Translations under genes and position numbers: made by a program | Assembly (NCBI RefSeq): GCF_038957035.1 | Contig: NZ_CP152412.1 | Location: 5,886,501 to 5,950,500, forward strand | Length of the DNA stretch: 64,000 nt | Direction of reading: 5' to 3' | Source of the DNA: Bradyrhizobium sp. B097 | Lineage (GTDB): Bacteria; Pseudomonadota; Alphaproteobacteria; Rhizobiales; Xanthobacteraceae | The notes under the pieces: model-generated | The model's input: only the letters and a program-made list of their open reading frames with translations | Databases searched by the model: none | Told to the model about the DNA's origin: nothing | Shown here: piece by piece, positions 1-7,413 of the stretch | Numbering within the stretch: the stretch's first letter is position 1 | Layout: every line of letters starts with the position of its first letter

Positions 1-91
1 AGCGGACAACCCATTCAGCTTTTGCGACGAAGCAGCCTGTTCAATGACGGCGTCGGCACCGTCGGGCAAATGCCCACGATGGTGCGACCGG

Positions 92-2695
92 TCAACTTCT
101 GCGCACAGCGTCGGTCGTGCTTGACGCCAAGGATACGCCGGATGATCGCGCTGATCTCGGCGGCGCAAGATCCTGGATAAAGTCTCTCAGCGCCTCGGTA
201 TCGAACGGCTTGCGGAGTATTCTCAGGCTTGGCGGAGCTGCTTTTGCGGCATCGCTGTAACCGGTTGTGAGGGCTATGGGCAAACCGGGGTACCGCGACC
301 GAACTTCCCTCGCGAGCCCGACGCCATCGATTGTCCCTGGCATGACGATATCGCTGAAGACGAGATCGATCTTCGTACCGGTATCGAGCAGTTTCAATGC
401 CGCTTCGGCCGAGTCTCGGTAGATGGTTTCATAACCCAGATGCTCGAACAGCGATGATGTCACATCCGCCACTTCGGGGCTGTCGTCGACCACGAGAACC
501 GTCTGCCGCGGCGGCTGCCTTGGTCTTGCCCGGGCAGCGGCGAGCTCTTTGCTGGTGATCTGCTCGTCCACACAGGACGGCAGATAGATTGTAATTGTTG
601 TTCCCTGTCCGACCTTGCTATCCGCCGTCACGGTTCCGCCCGCCTGGTGCGCAAAACCATAAACCTGGGACAAGCCGAGCCCGGTCCCTTTGCCGACCTC
701 CTTGGTCGTGAAAAACGGATCGAACATCTTGGACAGAAGATTTGGCGGAATACCAGTGCCGGTATCGCCAAGTGTGATCGCAAAGAAGGCCTTCCCACGG
801 CGATCGCCGCCGGTTTCCTGATTTGCGGTGACCGCGTGGACGGACAACGTGAATGTGCCGCCGCTTGTCATTGCATCTCGCGCATTGACGGCGATGTTGA
901 CGATCGCAAGCTCCAGCTCGGCGAGGTCAACCTTGACCGGTGAAACGCCGTCGCCAACGTTCTCGTTGTACACGATGTTCCCGCGCAGCGAGCTCTCAAT
1001 CATGGTCCGCATGTTCTTGATGGACGCATTCAGATCAACGACCGTCGGGCTGAGATGCTGGTGACGAGAGAATGTCAACAATTGGCGCGTGAGACTTTCG
1101 CCGCGTTTGGCCGCGGTTTGTATGGCTTCGATGGCCTTTGGCAGTTTTGGATCAAGCAGGCGTTGAAATATCTGGGCACTGCCTCCGATGATCATCAATA
1201 AATTGTTGAAGTCGTGCGCGATCCCGCCGGTCAGCTTGCCGATTGCCTCCATCTTCTGAGACATCGCGAGCTGTTCGCGCGCCTGGACCAGCTTCTCCTC
1301 CGCGTCGCGCCGCTCCGTCGCGTCGCGCAGGATACTGATAAAACCGATCAGATTTCCTGCGTCATCACGGCTCGAAGAGACTGAGCCTGTGATGAAAAAC
1401 GGCGTACCATTCTTTCTGATACGCCAACCCTCTACGTCGTACTTGCCGCTTTCGATTGCCGACTCCAGCGCATGTGTCGGTGAACCCGCGCGGCGTTCAT
1501 CCGGCCGATAGAATATCCCGAAGTGCTTGCCTATGATTTCTTCCGAGGTGTAGCCGATGATCTTTTGAGCGGTGCTATTCCAGCTCGTCACGTGTCCTTC
1601 TCGATCAAGCGCAAAGATTGCATAGTCGACAACGCCTTCGATAAGGGTCTGGAAGTGCCGACGAATGTTGTCGAGCGCCAAAGCTTTCCGTTCAAGCTGA
1701 CTGTTCAGCTGGTCCTGGACGGAAAGCAAATGGGCTTCCCTGGCCTGACGCGTCGCGCTTGCCGCGGCCAGGGCAAGCGGAGGCGCCGACACGATGATCG
1801 AAAGCACGAACAAGGATAACAGCGCCCCGTTCGGATCGATTTTCGAAAATGGATCGTTCCCCACCGAGAACCCCCACACGGCCGTTCCGATGAAAATCAA
1901 CGCGGCCGTCGCCACGGTGCATCGATCGCCGCGCAGACCGGCCCAGATCAAGGGCAGCAGAACCAGAAAGCCCAGAAGGCTCCGATGCGGCAGCAACACG
2001 TCGAGGCCGTTGCTGACGAGATCGCTACCGATCAGCGGACTGTAAGCAGCGAGCCCGATGATACCAGCGAGGGCAGCGACCGTGATCCATTCCAACAGAG
2101 TCCATTTGGAAGCCATGCGTAGGGGCATCGTCGCCCAGAGCACGATGACCGGAGCAATCACCAGGGCCCCGGCAGCGTCCGCGAGCCACCAAGTCAACCC
2201 GGCGACGACGGAATCGGAGAAGCTCGATTCGTTGGCGAGCGTGAATCCGGCCAAGGCGATGGCTGAACTGATGATCGTGGTCGGCGCAAAGCAAATGATT
2301 GCAAACTTTGCGACACCGGATGGTGTGGCAAACGTCTGCCGACCGTTCGACCAGCGGCCGATCAGCCATGTCCCGGCACATGCGGCAAGGAGGCTGCCGA
2401 TCCCGGCGGCGCCGATCTCCAGGAGCGATCGGTCGGCCATGAGGTAAGGTGAGAGAGCCCCTACCAGGATCGCGGGCCAGATCCGGTAGCCGCGCAGCAG
2501 GACCAGCGCGAGCGCAAGCCCGGTTGGTGGCCATAGCGGTGTCGCGGCTGGATTTATTGCGGGAAGCAATCGCGCGGATTCGGCAAGGCCAGCATAAATC
2601 GCGGCAACTACCAGGATTTCGACCGCGTAGATCGCAACGCTCCGAGCGTCGCCAAAAGCGAAAATCCTGGCCTTGGCGAAGCTTGCCCTTTCCAT
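92..2695 (-). CDS. MASE1-PAS hybrid sensor histidine kinase with C-terminal receiver
   Basis: Membrane-bound hybrid kinase, about 867 residues. The N-terminal 300 or so residues are hydrophobic helices of MASE1 type (NPAATPLWPPTG motif). Next come a PAS domain (GHVTSWNSTAQKIIGYT), a HisKA-type phosphoacceptor helix with the motif GGIAHDFNNLL (His about 494), an HATPase domain with DTGTGIP and GKGTGLGLSQVYG, and a receiver domain with the phospho-Asp in FSDIVMPG (about 782). The frame stays open 41 codons further upstream, but that stretch looks unlike MASE1, so the ATG at 2695 (MERASFAK) is preferred; this choice is not certain. The HDFNN type of kinase usually feeds its own or a partner receiver. 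No DNA-binding partner lies next to it here. The stimulus is unknown. Confidence 0.88.
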   Translation of the reverse strand: MERASFAKARIFAFGDARSVAIYAVEILVVAAIYAGLAESARLLPAINPAATPLWPPTGLALALVLLRGYRIWPAILVGALSPYLMADRSLLEIGAAGIGSLLAACAGTWLIGRWSNGRQTFATPSGVAKFAIICFAPTTIISSAIALAGFTLANESSFSDSVVAGLTWWLADAAGALVIAPVIVLWATMPLRMASKWTLLEWITVAALAGIIGLAAYSPLIGSDLVSNGLDVLLPHRSLLGFLVLLPLIWAGLRGDRCTVATAALIFIGTAVWGFSVGNDPFSKIDPNGALLSLFVLSIIVSAPPLALAAASATRQAREAHLLSVQDQLNSQLERKALALDNIRRHFQTLIEGVVDYAIFALDREGHVTSWNSTAQKIIGYTSEEIIGKHFGIFYRPDERRAGSPTHALESAIESGKYDVEGWRIRKNGTPFFITGSVSSSRDDAGNLIGFISILRDATERRDAEEKLVQAREQLAMSQKMEAIGKLTGGIAHDFNNLLMIIGGSAQIFQRLLDPKLPKAIEAIQTAAKRGESLTRQLLTFSRHQHLSPTVVDLNASIKNMRTMIESSLRGNIVYNENVGDGVSPVKVDLAELELAIVNIAVNARDAMTSGGTFTLSVHAVTANQETGGDRRGKAFFAITLGDTGTGIPPNLLSKMFDPFFTTKEVGKGTGLGLSQVYGFAHQAGGTVTADSKVGQGTTITIYLPSCVDEQITSKELAAARARPRQPPRQTVLVVDDSPEVADVTSSLFEHLGYETIYRDSAEAALKLLDTGTKIDLVFSDIVMPGTIDGVGLAREVRSRYPGLPIALTTGYSDAAKAAPPSLRILRKPFDTEALRDFIQDLAPPRSARSSGVSLASSTTDAVRRS

Positions 2696-2985
2696 CGCGA
2701 GCCTTTGCAGTGGGCATCTCAACAATGCGGACGCAGTTTTGACCAAAACATGGCCGCACGATCGTGAGTAGAGAGGCGCTAGCCAACTTCGGAACGAGGG
2801 GCCATCGGGCAGCACCATTGACCTAACAGCGATGGTACACTACGCGCGGCAGTATGCGGAATACGAATCGGTCCGATCCCGCCGCGTGTCGGTGAGATCA
2901 TCAGCAATCATTTTCCCTGTTGGCGCAAGAACTCTCGCTGTCGCTCCCATGACCGCTTCGGGTTAAGAGCTGGCGTGAGGCTCAA

Positions 2986-3492
2986 TTACTCCGCTCGCTT
3001 CCAAATCACGTCGACTACGTCTCCAGCCGGAGGACGAACGGTCAGCGTCAGTCGGTCTCCCGCAATCGCAACGAAGCGCTTCTGATCGGTGCCATTCCAG
3101 TTTGGAAAGGAACTGCCTTCGACGTTGATTGCGATGCTGCTATCTGCCTCGTTTATTGAATACGTTCCGAAGTAGGTTATCGTGCCGTCGGCCGTTTCTT
3201 TGTTTTCCTCAGGGGTGCCTTGCCACAAGGCATTGCTCGCGTATTTGGCTCGATCTGGTCGCATCACCGTGATGATGTAGCGCCCACCCGCATCAAAGAA
3301 GGCGATGCCCCTCGGGCTGGTCCCATAACGCTCGACCTTGGTGCCGTCGCTTTTCTTCTGCTCCCACGAAAGCAGCGTCCAAGTGCCCACCAATTGCTCT
3401 TTGAACGATGTCTGGCCCAGCGCGTCGAATGTCATCATGAACGATCCAAAAGCCGCAATGGCGCATGCGGCAAGAGCCACTCGCAAATTCAT
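2986..3492 (-). CDS. secreted lipocalin-like domain protein
   Basis: 168 residues. The first 26 or so form a signal peptide (hydrophobic core then FDALGQT). The mature part opens with QLVGTWTLLSWE and contains GRYIITVMRPDRAKYASN, features of the lipocalin-like family found widely in proteobacteria as small periplasmic beta-barrel proteins of unknown ligand. The start ATG at 3492 follows a GGAAGAG ribosome site. It stands alone, on the same strand as the upstream regulator pair but about 165 bp away from it. The function is unknown; the family call rests on the GTW and YIITVMRPDR pattern. Confidence 0.75.
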   Translation of the reverse strand: MNLRVALAACAIAAFGSFMMTFDALGQTSFKEQLVGTWTLLSWEQKKSDGTKVERYGTSPRGIAFFDAGGRYIITVMRPDRAKYASNALWQGTPEENKETADGTITYFGTYSINEADSSIAINVEGSSFPNWNGTDQKRFVAIAGDRLTLTVRPPAGDVVDVIWKRAE

Positions 3493-3657
3493 TGTTCTCT
3501 TCCAAGGAGAAGGATTGATAGCGTCGATCGAGCACTGCGATCCCCGGACGTTTTACCACGCTCGGTCGAAGCACGAAAGACAAGGTCGGCATGTCCGTTG
3601 AACGGGCGCATCCCGCCAAGTGTCACGACGATGCTTCGCGATCGATCCTGCTGTGGA

Positions 3658-3903
3658 TCAGCCGCCCTCGCCGCCTTCGGCCTCACCCTCATCGCCCGGC
3701 ACATATTCCAGAATGTCGCCCGGCCGACAGTCCAGTTCGCGGCAGATCGCCGACAGCGTCGAGAAGCGCATCGCCTTCGCCTTGCCGGTTTTCAGGATCG
3801 ACAGGTTCTGGATCGAGATGCCGATCGCCTCCGCGAGGTCTCCGAGGCGGCGCTTGCGCTTTGCGAGCATGACATCGAGGTTCACCACGATGGGCACCAG
3901 CAT
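3658..3903 (-). CDS. XRE/Cro-CI type helix-turn-helix regulator (YozG-like)
   Basis: 81 residues, almost entirely one helix-turn-helix domain: VNLDVMLAKRKRRLGDLAEAIGISIQNLSILKTGKAKAMRFSTLSAICRELDCRPGDILEY, read as separate helices 1-5. This matches the short HTH regulators (HTH_26 / YozG-like) that normally follow a DUF2975 membrane protein gene. Here the DUF2975 stop lies 5 nt before this ATG, with a GAGGTG ribosome site in between, so the two are co-translated. The C-terminus is a glycine/glutamate tail. Such pairs resemble membrane-anchored control of a small repressor, but no function has been shown here. Confidence 0.82.
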   Translation of the reverse strand: MLVPIVVNLDVMLAKRKRRLGDLAEAIGISIQNLSILKTGKAKAMRFSTLSAICRELDCRPGDILEYVPGDEGEAEGGEGG

Positions 3904-3908
3904 TCACC

Positions 3909-4475
3909 TCAGATCGTGAGCTCGTTTTCGGACTGCAGCAGGATGGCGTGCTCGATGACGAACTTCAGCGCCATCAGGAAAACGCCGCCTGCGATGGTGC
4001 CGACGTCGACGCCGTAGCTCGGCAGGAAGAACTTGATGTCGCCGAGCTTGTACAAGGCATAGGCGACCGCGTTGGTGGTGATCGTATCGACAAACGGCCA
4101 GACCACCAGGAAGATCCCCATCCACCACACACCCTGCAAGGTTTCCGACACGAAGATTCGCCCGTTGGCGAATCGGTTCACCATGCGATGAAGGATGCCG
4201 ATCAGCACGGCATAAAACGATACCCCAAGCGCGAACAGCGCCCAGAACAGCATCTGCCCCTTGGCCGACATGGCGAGCGGGTCGGCGACGATGGCCGCGC
4301 ATTTCGCCTGCTCGCCGGTGAGGCTTTCGGCGATCGCGCCCGCGGCAGTCGTGGTGCGGTAATAGGCCAGCCACAGCACGACCGGCAGCGCGGCCCAGAT
4401 CACCCAGAAAGCCCGATCGAGCCGGCGAAACCAAAGCTGGCGCTGCTCGCGAACCGATTTCCTCATCACATCCAT
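3909..4475 (-). CDS. DUF2975 family integral membrane protein
   Basis: 188 residues with about four hydrophobic segments (roughly residues 24-45, 80-103, 118-140 and 155-175). The length and the partner gene fit the DUF2975 family, whose members sit next to XRE-type regulators. It is the first gene of a two-gene operon with the regulator that begins 5 nt after its stop. The divergent spacer toward the DUF2147 gene holds strong palindromes that could carry shared control. Its biochemical role is unknown. Some pairs of this type are thought to act as membrane sensors or as modifiers of regulator activity, but that is inference. Confidence 0.75.
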   Translation of the reverse strand: MDVMRKSVREQRQLWFRRLDRAFWVIWAALPVVLWLAYYRTTTAAGAIAESLTGEQAKCAAIVADPLAMSAKGQMLFWALFALGVSFYAVLIGILHRMVNRFANGRIFVSETLQGVWWMGIFLVVWPFVDTITTNAVAYALYKLGDIKFFLPSYGVDVGTIAGGVFLMALKFVIEHAILLQSENELTI

Positions 4476-4561
4476 CCGATAATTTTTTGCCCGTACAGGC
4501 CGTTACGGCCGGGTCGCATCATGCTGCGGTAATGTTGTTGACTCAACCTTAAACGTGATTT

Positions 4562-4592
4562 ATTTCATGTTTATCATGAAATTTTTCATGAA
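4562..4592. promoter_or_regulatory. palindromic operator candidate upstream of the DUF2147 gene
   Basis: ATTTCATG-N5-CATGAAAT is a perfect 8-bp-arm inverted repeat at 4562-4582. It is followed at once by a third copy of the core, the 8-bp palindrome TTCATGAA at 4585-4592. The block is AT-rich within GC-rich surroundings and lies in the spacer between divergent genes, ending just before the ribosome site of the DUF2147 gene. Repeated CATGAAA half-sites suggest a dimeric regulator, possibly the neighbouring XRE protein, but nothing in the sequence proves this. Confidence 0.5.
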
Positions 4593-4603
4593 GAAGGTGG
4601 ATG

Positions 4604-5107
4604 ATGACGTTACCCCCAGATATTGACGGCCTTGCCAGCGCCATGAAACAGCTGATCCGCGCTCACCTCACGCGCCGCCTGATCGTGGCAGCGTTCCACA
4701 TTCCGCTGCTCGGCAGCGCCGCCGATGCCGCCAAAGCCAATGACAAGGCCAACGATCCGGCCGGCGTCTGGCTGACCCAGTCCGGTGACGCCAGGATCAA
4801 GGTCCAGCGCTGCGGCAGCGCGCTATGCGGTCGCGTCGTCTGGCTGAAGGAGCCGACCGACAAGGCCACCGGCAAGCCGCAGCGCGACGACAAGAATGCC
4901 GATCCCGCGCAGCGGACCCGGCCGGTGATAGGCATCTCGCTGTTCATCAACATGCAGCCCGCAGGCCCGAACAAATGGGCCGGCAGGATCTACAACGCCG
5001 ATGACGGCAAGACCTATGAGAGCTCGGTGACGCTGGTGTCGTCGGGCACGCTGAACGTTCGCGGCTGCATGGGAACGCTGTGCGCGGGCGAAGACTGGAC
5101 GCGGTGA
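4604..5107 (+). CDS. DUF2147 family secreted protein
   Basis: About 167 residues. The mature part (NDPAGVWLTQSGDARIKVQRCG, then GRVVWLKEP, then GKTYESSVTL and LNVRGCMGTLCAGEDW) has the layout of DUF2147, a calycin-like periplasmic family. A hydrophobic segment (RRLIVAAFHIPLLGSAADAA) ends in a likely signal peptidase site. The start is uncertain: ATG at 4604 is 6 nt from AGAAGG and is preferred by ribosome site, while ATG at 4643 gives a more typical signal peptide. Four cysteines (CGSALC, CMGTLC) could form disulfides. It is divergent from the XRE/DUF2975 pair and followed by a strong terminator, so it is a single transcription unit. The function is unknown. Confidence 0.78.
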   Translation: MTLPPDIDGLASAMKQLIRAHLTRRLIVAAFHIPLLGSAADAAKANDKANDPAGVWLTQSGDARIKVQRCGSALCGRVVWLKEPTDKATGKPQRDDKNADPAQRTRPVIGISLFINMQPAGPNKWAGRIYNADDGKTYESSVTLVSSGTLNVRGCMGTLCAGEDWTR

Positions 5108-5162
5108 AGGGATCTGGCCCCGACCCTTCATCGGCCAAGAAGAAAAGCAAACCCAGTCACTC

Positions 5163-5190
5163 AAGGCCGCCCCGTCAGGCGGCCTTCTTT
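5163..5190 (+). terminator. intrinsic terminator after the DUF2147 gene
   Basis: Stem AAGGCCGCC with loop ccgtca and GGCGGCCTT (9-bp perfect stem), followed by CTTT. It lies 55 bp after the stop codon of the DUF2147 gene on the same strand. Confidence 0.75.
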
Positions 5191-5391
5191 GTGACGGCAG
5201 CGACGACGTCGGTCGGCCACATTGAAATGCACCGCGCAGGAACGGCACGATTCCCGGGCTTGGGGAAGCCCCGCGCTGGCGTGGATTTGTCCGTCGCTTC
5301 AATGCGCTCCCCTTCAATCTGGGATGCCAACCCACCCATCTTGTTGCGTTGCACAATCTGCCATGCTGCTATGCAAACAAGCCCGTTGTCT
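5191..5391. other. spacer with no gene recognised
   Basis: Part of a 360-bp stretch between the DUF2147 stop and the small 45-residue gene. After the terminator I see no reading frame with a ribosome site or family features. Its far end carries a putative -35 element (TTGTCT at 5386-5391) for the following small gene. Confidence 0.4.
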
Positions 5392-5410
5392 CTGGCATCT
5401 GGTATACATA
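5392..5410 (+). promoter_or_regulatory. operator copy 1 of the oxalate/formate block
   Basis: CTGGCAT-N5-ATACATA, the least perfect of four matching 19-bp sites in this block. A TTGTCT -35-like hexamer sits directly upstream. A CATAAT -10-like hexamer (5407-5412) overlaps the right half, which may explain why that half deviates from ATACCAA. The site ends 58 bp before the ATG of the 45-residue gene. Confidence 0.55.
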
Positions 5411-5468
5411 ATTTGGCTGCAGATGATGAGCCGGCCCGTTGCTGGCCCTCCAGCCAAAGGGGACACCA

Positions 5469-5606
5469 ATGTCCAAGACCACTGCCCTCACGCTCGCGCC
5501 CTCCTCCACCCTGTTCGGCCGCCTGATCGCCTCGATCGACCGCCTGCTGATGAAGAGCGCTGAGATCTCCAACCGCAATGGCGACCTGCCGCACTTCGGC
5601 CTCTGA
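5469..5606 (+). CDS. 45-residue small protein of the oxalate/formate block
   Basis: Small open frame of 45 codons (MSKTTALTLAPSS, FGRLIASIDRLLMKSAE, ISNRNGDLPHFGL). It begins at ATG 5469 after an AAGGGGAC ribosome-site-like run and ends in TGA. It carries its own upstream operator/promoter copy and a strong terminator 76 bp after the stop, so it is a complete one-gene transcription unit. The middle is a predicted amphipathic helix and no membrane segment or signal peptide is evident. I do not recognise a named family. The shared operator ties it to the two antiporters and the CBS gene, suggesting an accessory role in oxalate/formate metabolism, which is inference. Confidence 0.65.
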   Translation: MSKTTALTLAPSSTLFGRLIASIDRLLMKSAEISNRNGDLPHFGL

Positions 5607-5681
5607 GGCTAGATGATTCCGCGCGCGCGGCACCGAGATCGTTTCGTCGCAAGATGCGACCTGACATTGAACCTTCGACCA

Positions 5682-5710
5682 ATGGCCCCGATTTTCGGGG
5701 CCATTTTTTT
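5682..5710 (+). terminator. intrinsic terminator after the 45-residue gene
   Basis: ATGGCCCCGA paired with TCGGGGCCAT around a TTT loop, followed by seven T. It is a textbook rho-independent terminator, located between the small gene and the first antiporter. Confidence 0.9.
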
Positions 5711-5793
5711 GCGCCCTGAATTACTCTCACTGCGGTGACCGCCTTCAGTGCTCTGCGGCATATGCGCACGCAACCTCTGCGACAGCTTGAACC

Positions 5794-5812
5794 TTGGCAT
5801 ATCAAATACCAA
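5794..5812 (+). promoter_or_regulatory. operator copy 2, upstream of the first antiporter
   Basis: TTGGCAT-N5-ATACCAA with near-perfect 7-bp arms. A TTGAAC hexamer at 5787-5792 begins exactly 7 bp before it, so the operator would fill the -35/-10 spacer. It lies 53 bp before the ATG of the first antiporter. Confidence 0.7.
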
Positions 5813-5865
5813 GATGACCGAGCCGCGCCACAAGCAGAATGACCAAGCGCGCACTGGGAGGATCA

Positions 5866-7161
5866 ATGTCGGACATGGTTCAGGCAACTGCGGCCCCGGC
5901 GGCCGCGCGGGTCAGCGATACCTATCGCTGGACGCAACTTGCGATCGGCGTCGCCGCGATGGTGATGATCGCAAACTATCAATACGGGTGGACGTTCTTC
6001 GTCCCCGACATCCAGAAGAAGTTCGGATGGGATCGGGCATCGATCCAGTGGGCCTTTACGCTGTTTGTGCTGTTCGAGACCTGGCTGGTGCCGGTCGAGG
6101 GCTGGTTCGTCGATAAATACGGTCCGCGCCTCGTCGTGCTGATCGGCGGCATCCTCTGCGCGATCGGGTGGGCGATCAACGCGCAGGCGACCTCGCTGAA
6201 CGGCTACTATCTCGGCATGATCATCGCCGGCATCGGCGCTGGCGGCGTCTACGGCACCTGCGTCGGCAACGCGCTGAAATGGTTTCCCGACAAGCGCGGA
6301 CTTGCGGCGGGCATCACCGCAGCCGGCTTCGGCGCGGGCTCCGCACTCACGGTCGCGCCGATCCAGGCGATGATCAAGGACTCCGGCTTCCAGACCACCT
6401 TCCTCTATTTCGGTCTCGGCCAGGGCATCATCATCGTGCTGCTCGCCTTCTTCCTGCTCGCGCCGAAGGCCGGACAGGTGCCGGCCGTCGTCGCGAATGC
6501 CAACATCATCCAGACCCGGCGCAACTATCAGCCGACCGAAGTGCTGCGGCAGCCGATCTTCTGGCTGATGTACTTCATGTTCGTGATCGTCGGCGCCGGC
6601 GGCTTGATGGTGACGGCGAACCTGAAGCCGATCGCGGTCGACTGGAAGGTCGACAGCGTGCCGGTCACGCTGATGGCGGTGACGATGACGGCGGTGACCT
6701 TCGCGGCCACCATCGACCGCGTCCTCAACGGTCTGACGCGTCCGTTCTTCGGCTGGATCTCCGACATGATCGGCCGCGAGAACACGATGTTCGTCGCCTT
6801 CGGCATGGAAGGCATCGGCATCTGGATGCTCTACCTGTGGGGCCACGACCCGGTGTGGTTCGTGCTGCTCTCGGGCTTCGTGTTCTTCGCCTGGGGCGAG
6901 ATCTATTCGCTGTTCCCGTCGACCTGCACCGACACGTTCGGCGCCAAGTTCGCGACGACGAATGCGGGCCTGCTCTACACCGCGAAAGGCACCGCCGCAT
7001 TGTTGGTGCCGATCGCCAACTACATGCAGCAGTCGTCGGGCCATTGGGACAACGTGTTCATCATCGCAGCCGGGGCCAACATCCTTGCCTCGCTGCTCGC
7101 GATCGCCGTGCTCAAGCCGTGGCGGAAAATCGTGGTCGAGAAATCGGCGGCGATGGCTTAA
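5866..7161 (+). CDS. oxalate/formate antiporter family MFS carrier (first copy)
   Basis: 431 residues with about twelve membrane helices. It is an MFS protein of the OxlT type: QYGWTFFVPDIQKKFGW at the first helix, FETWLVPVEGWFVDKYGPR at helices 2-3, GTCVGNALKWFPDKRGLAAG in the first half, then a central loop and RPFFGWISDMIGRENTMF in the second half. The family exchanges oxalate for formate across the inner membrane. The start ATG at 5866 has a GGGAGGA ribosome site 3 nt upstream; an in-frame ATG at 5839 lacks one. It has its own operator and terminator. It is closely similar to the next gene, so the pair is a tandem duplication. Family membership is firm; the actual substrate is inferred. 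Confidence 0.88.
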   Translation: MSDMVQATAAPAAARVSDTYRWTQLAIGVAAMVMIANYQYGWTFFVPDIQKKFGWDRASIQWAFTLFVLFETWLVPVEGWFVDKYGPRLVVLIGGILCAIGWAINAQATSLNGYYLGMIIAGIGAGGVYGTCVGNALKWFPDKRGLAAGITAAGFGAGSALTVAPIQAMIKDSGFQTTFLYFGLGQGIIIVLLAFFLLAPKAGQVPAVVANANIIQTRRNYQPTEVLRQPIFWLMYFMFVIVGAGGLMVTANLKPIAVDWKVDSVPVTLMAVTMTAVTFAATIDRVLNGLTRPFFGWISDMIGRENTMFVAFGMEGIGIWMLYLWGHDPVWFVLLSGFVFFAWGEIYSLFPSTCTDTFGAKFATTNAGLLYTAKGTAALLVPIANYMQQSSGHWDNVFIIAAGANILASLLAIAVLKPWRKIVVEKSAAMA

Positions 7162-7190
7162 GCAACGCGCCACGCTTCTACTGACGAAAG

Positions 7191-7220
7191 CGCCCGGCCA
7201 ACGCCGGGCGTTTTCATTTT
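7191..7220 (+). terminator. intrinsic terminator after the first antiporter
   Basis: CGCCCGGC and GCCGGGCG pair around a CAAC loop, followed by a T-rich tail (ttttcattttt). It lies 29 bp after the stop codon. Confidence 0.88.
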
Positions 7221-7310
7221 TCGGCGTCCGTTATGGGCTCGAATCCGAGGCTGAACCGGCGCGTCGTATGCCAGTTTTGCTGCAACGCAGCAGAAAGATG
7301 GGCTTGCTTT

Positions 7311-7329
7311 CTGGAATATAGTATACCAA
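7311..7329 (+). promoter_or_regulatory. operator copy 3, upstream of the second antiporter
   Basis: CTGGAAT-N5-ATACCAA. A TTGCTT hexamer at 7304-7309 begins 7 bp upstream, as at copies 2 and 4. It lies 84 bp before the ATG of the second antiporter. Confidence 0.65.
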
Positions 7330-7413
7330 CCTCCGGCCAAGCGCTTGCGACGATACGCCACAAGAATTGCGACACTGGGTCACAACAAGACCAGGCGCGC
7401 TCGGGAGGATTTG

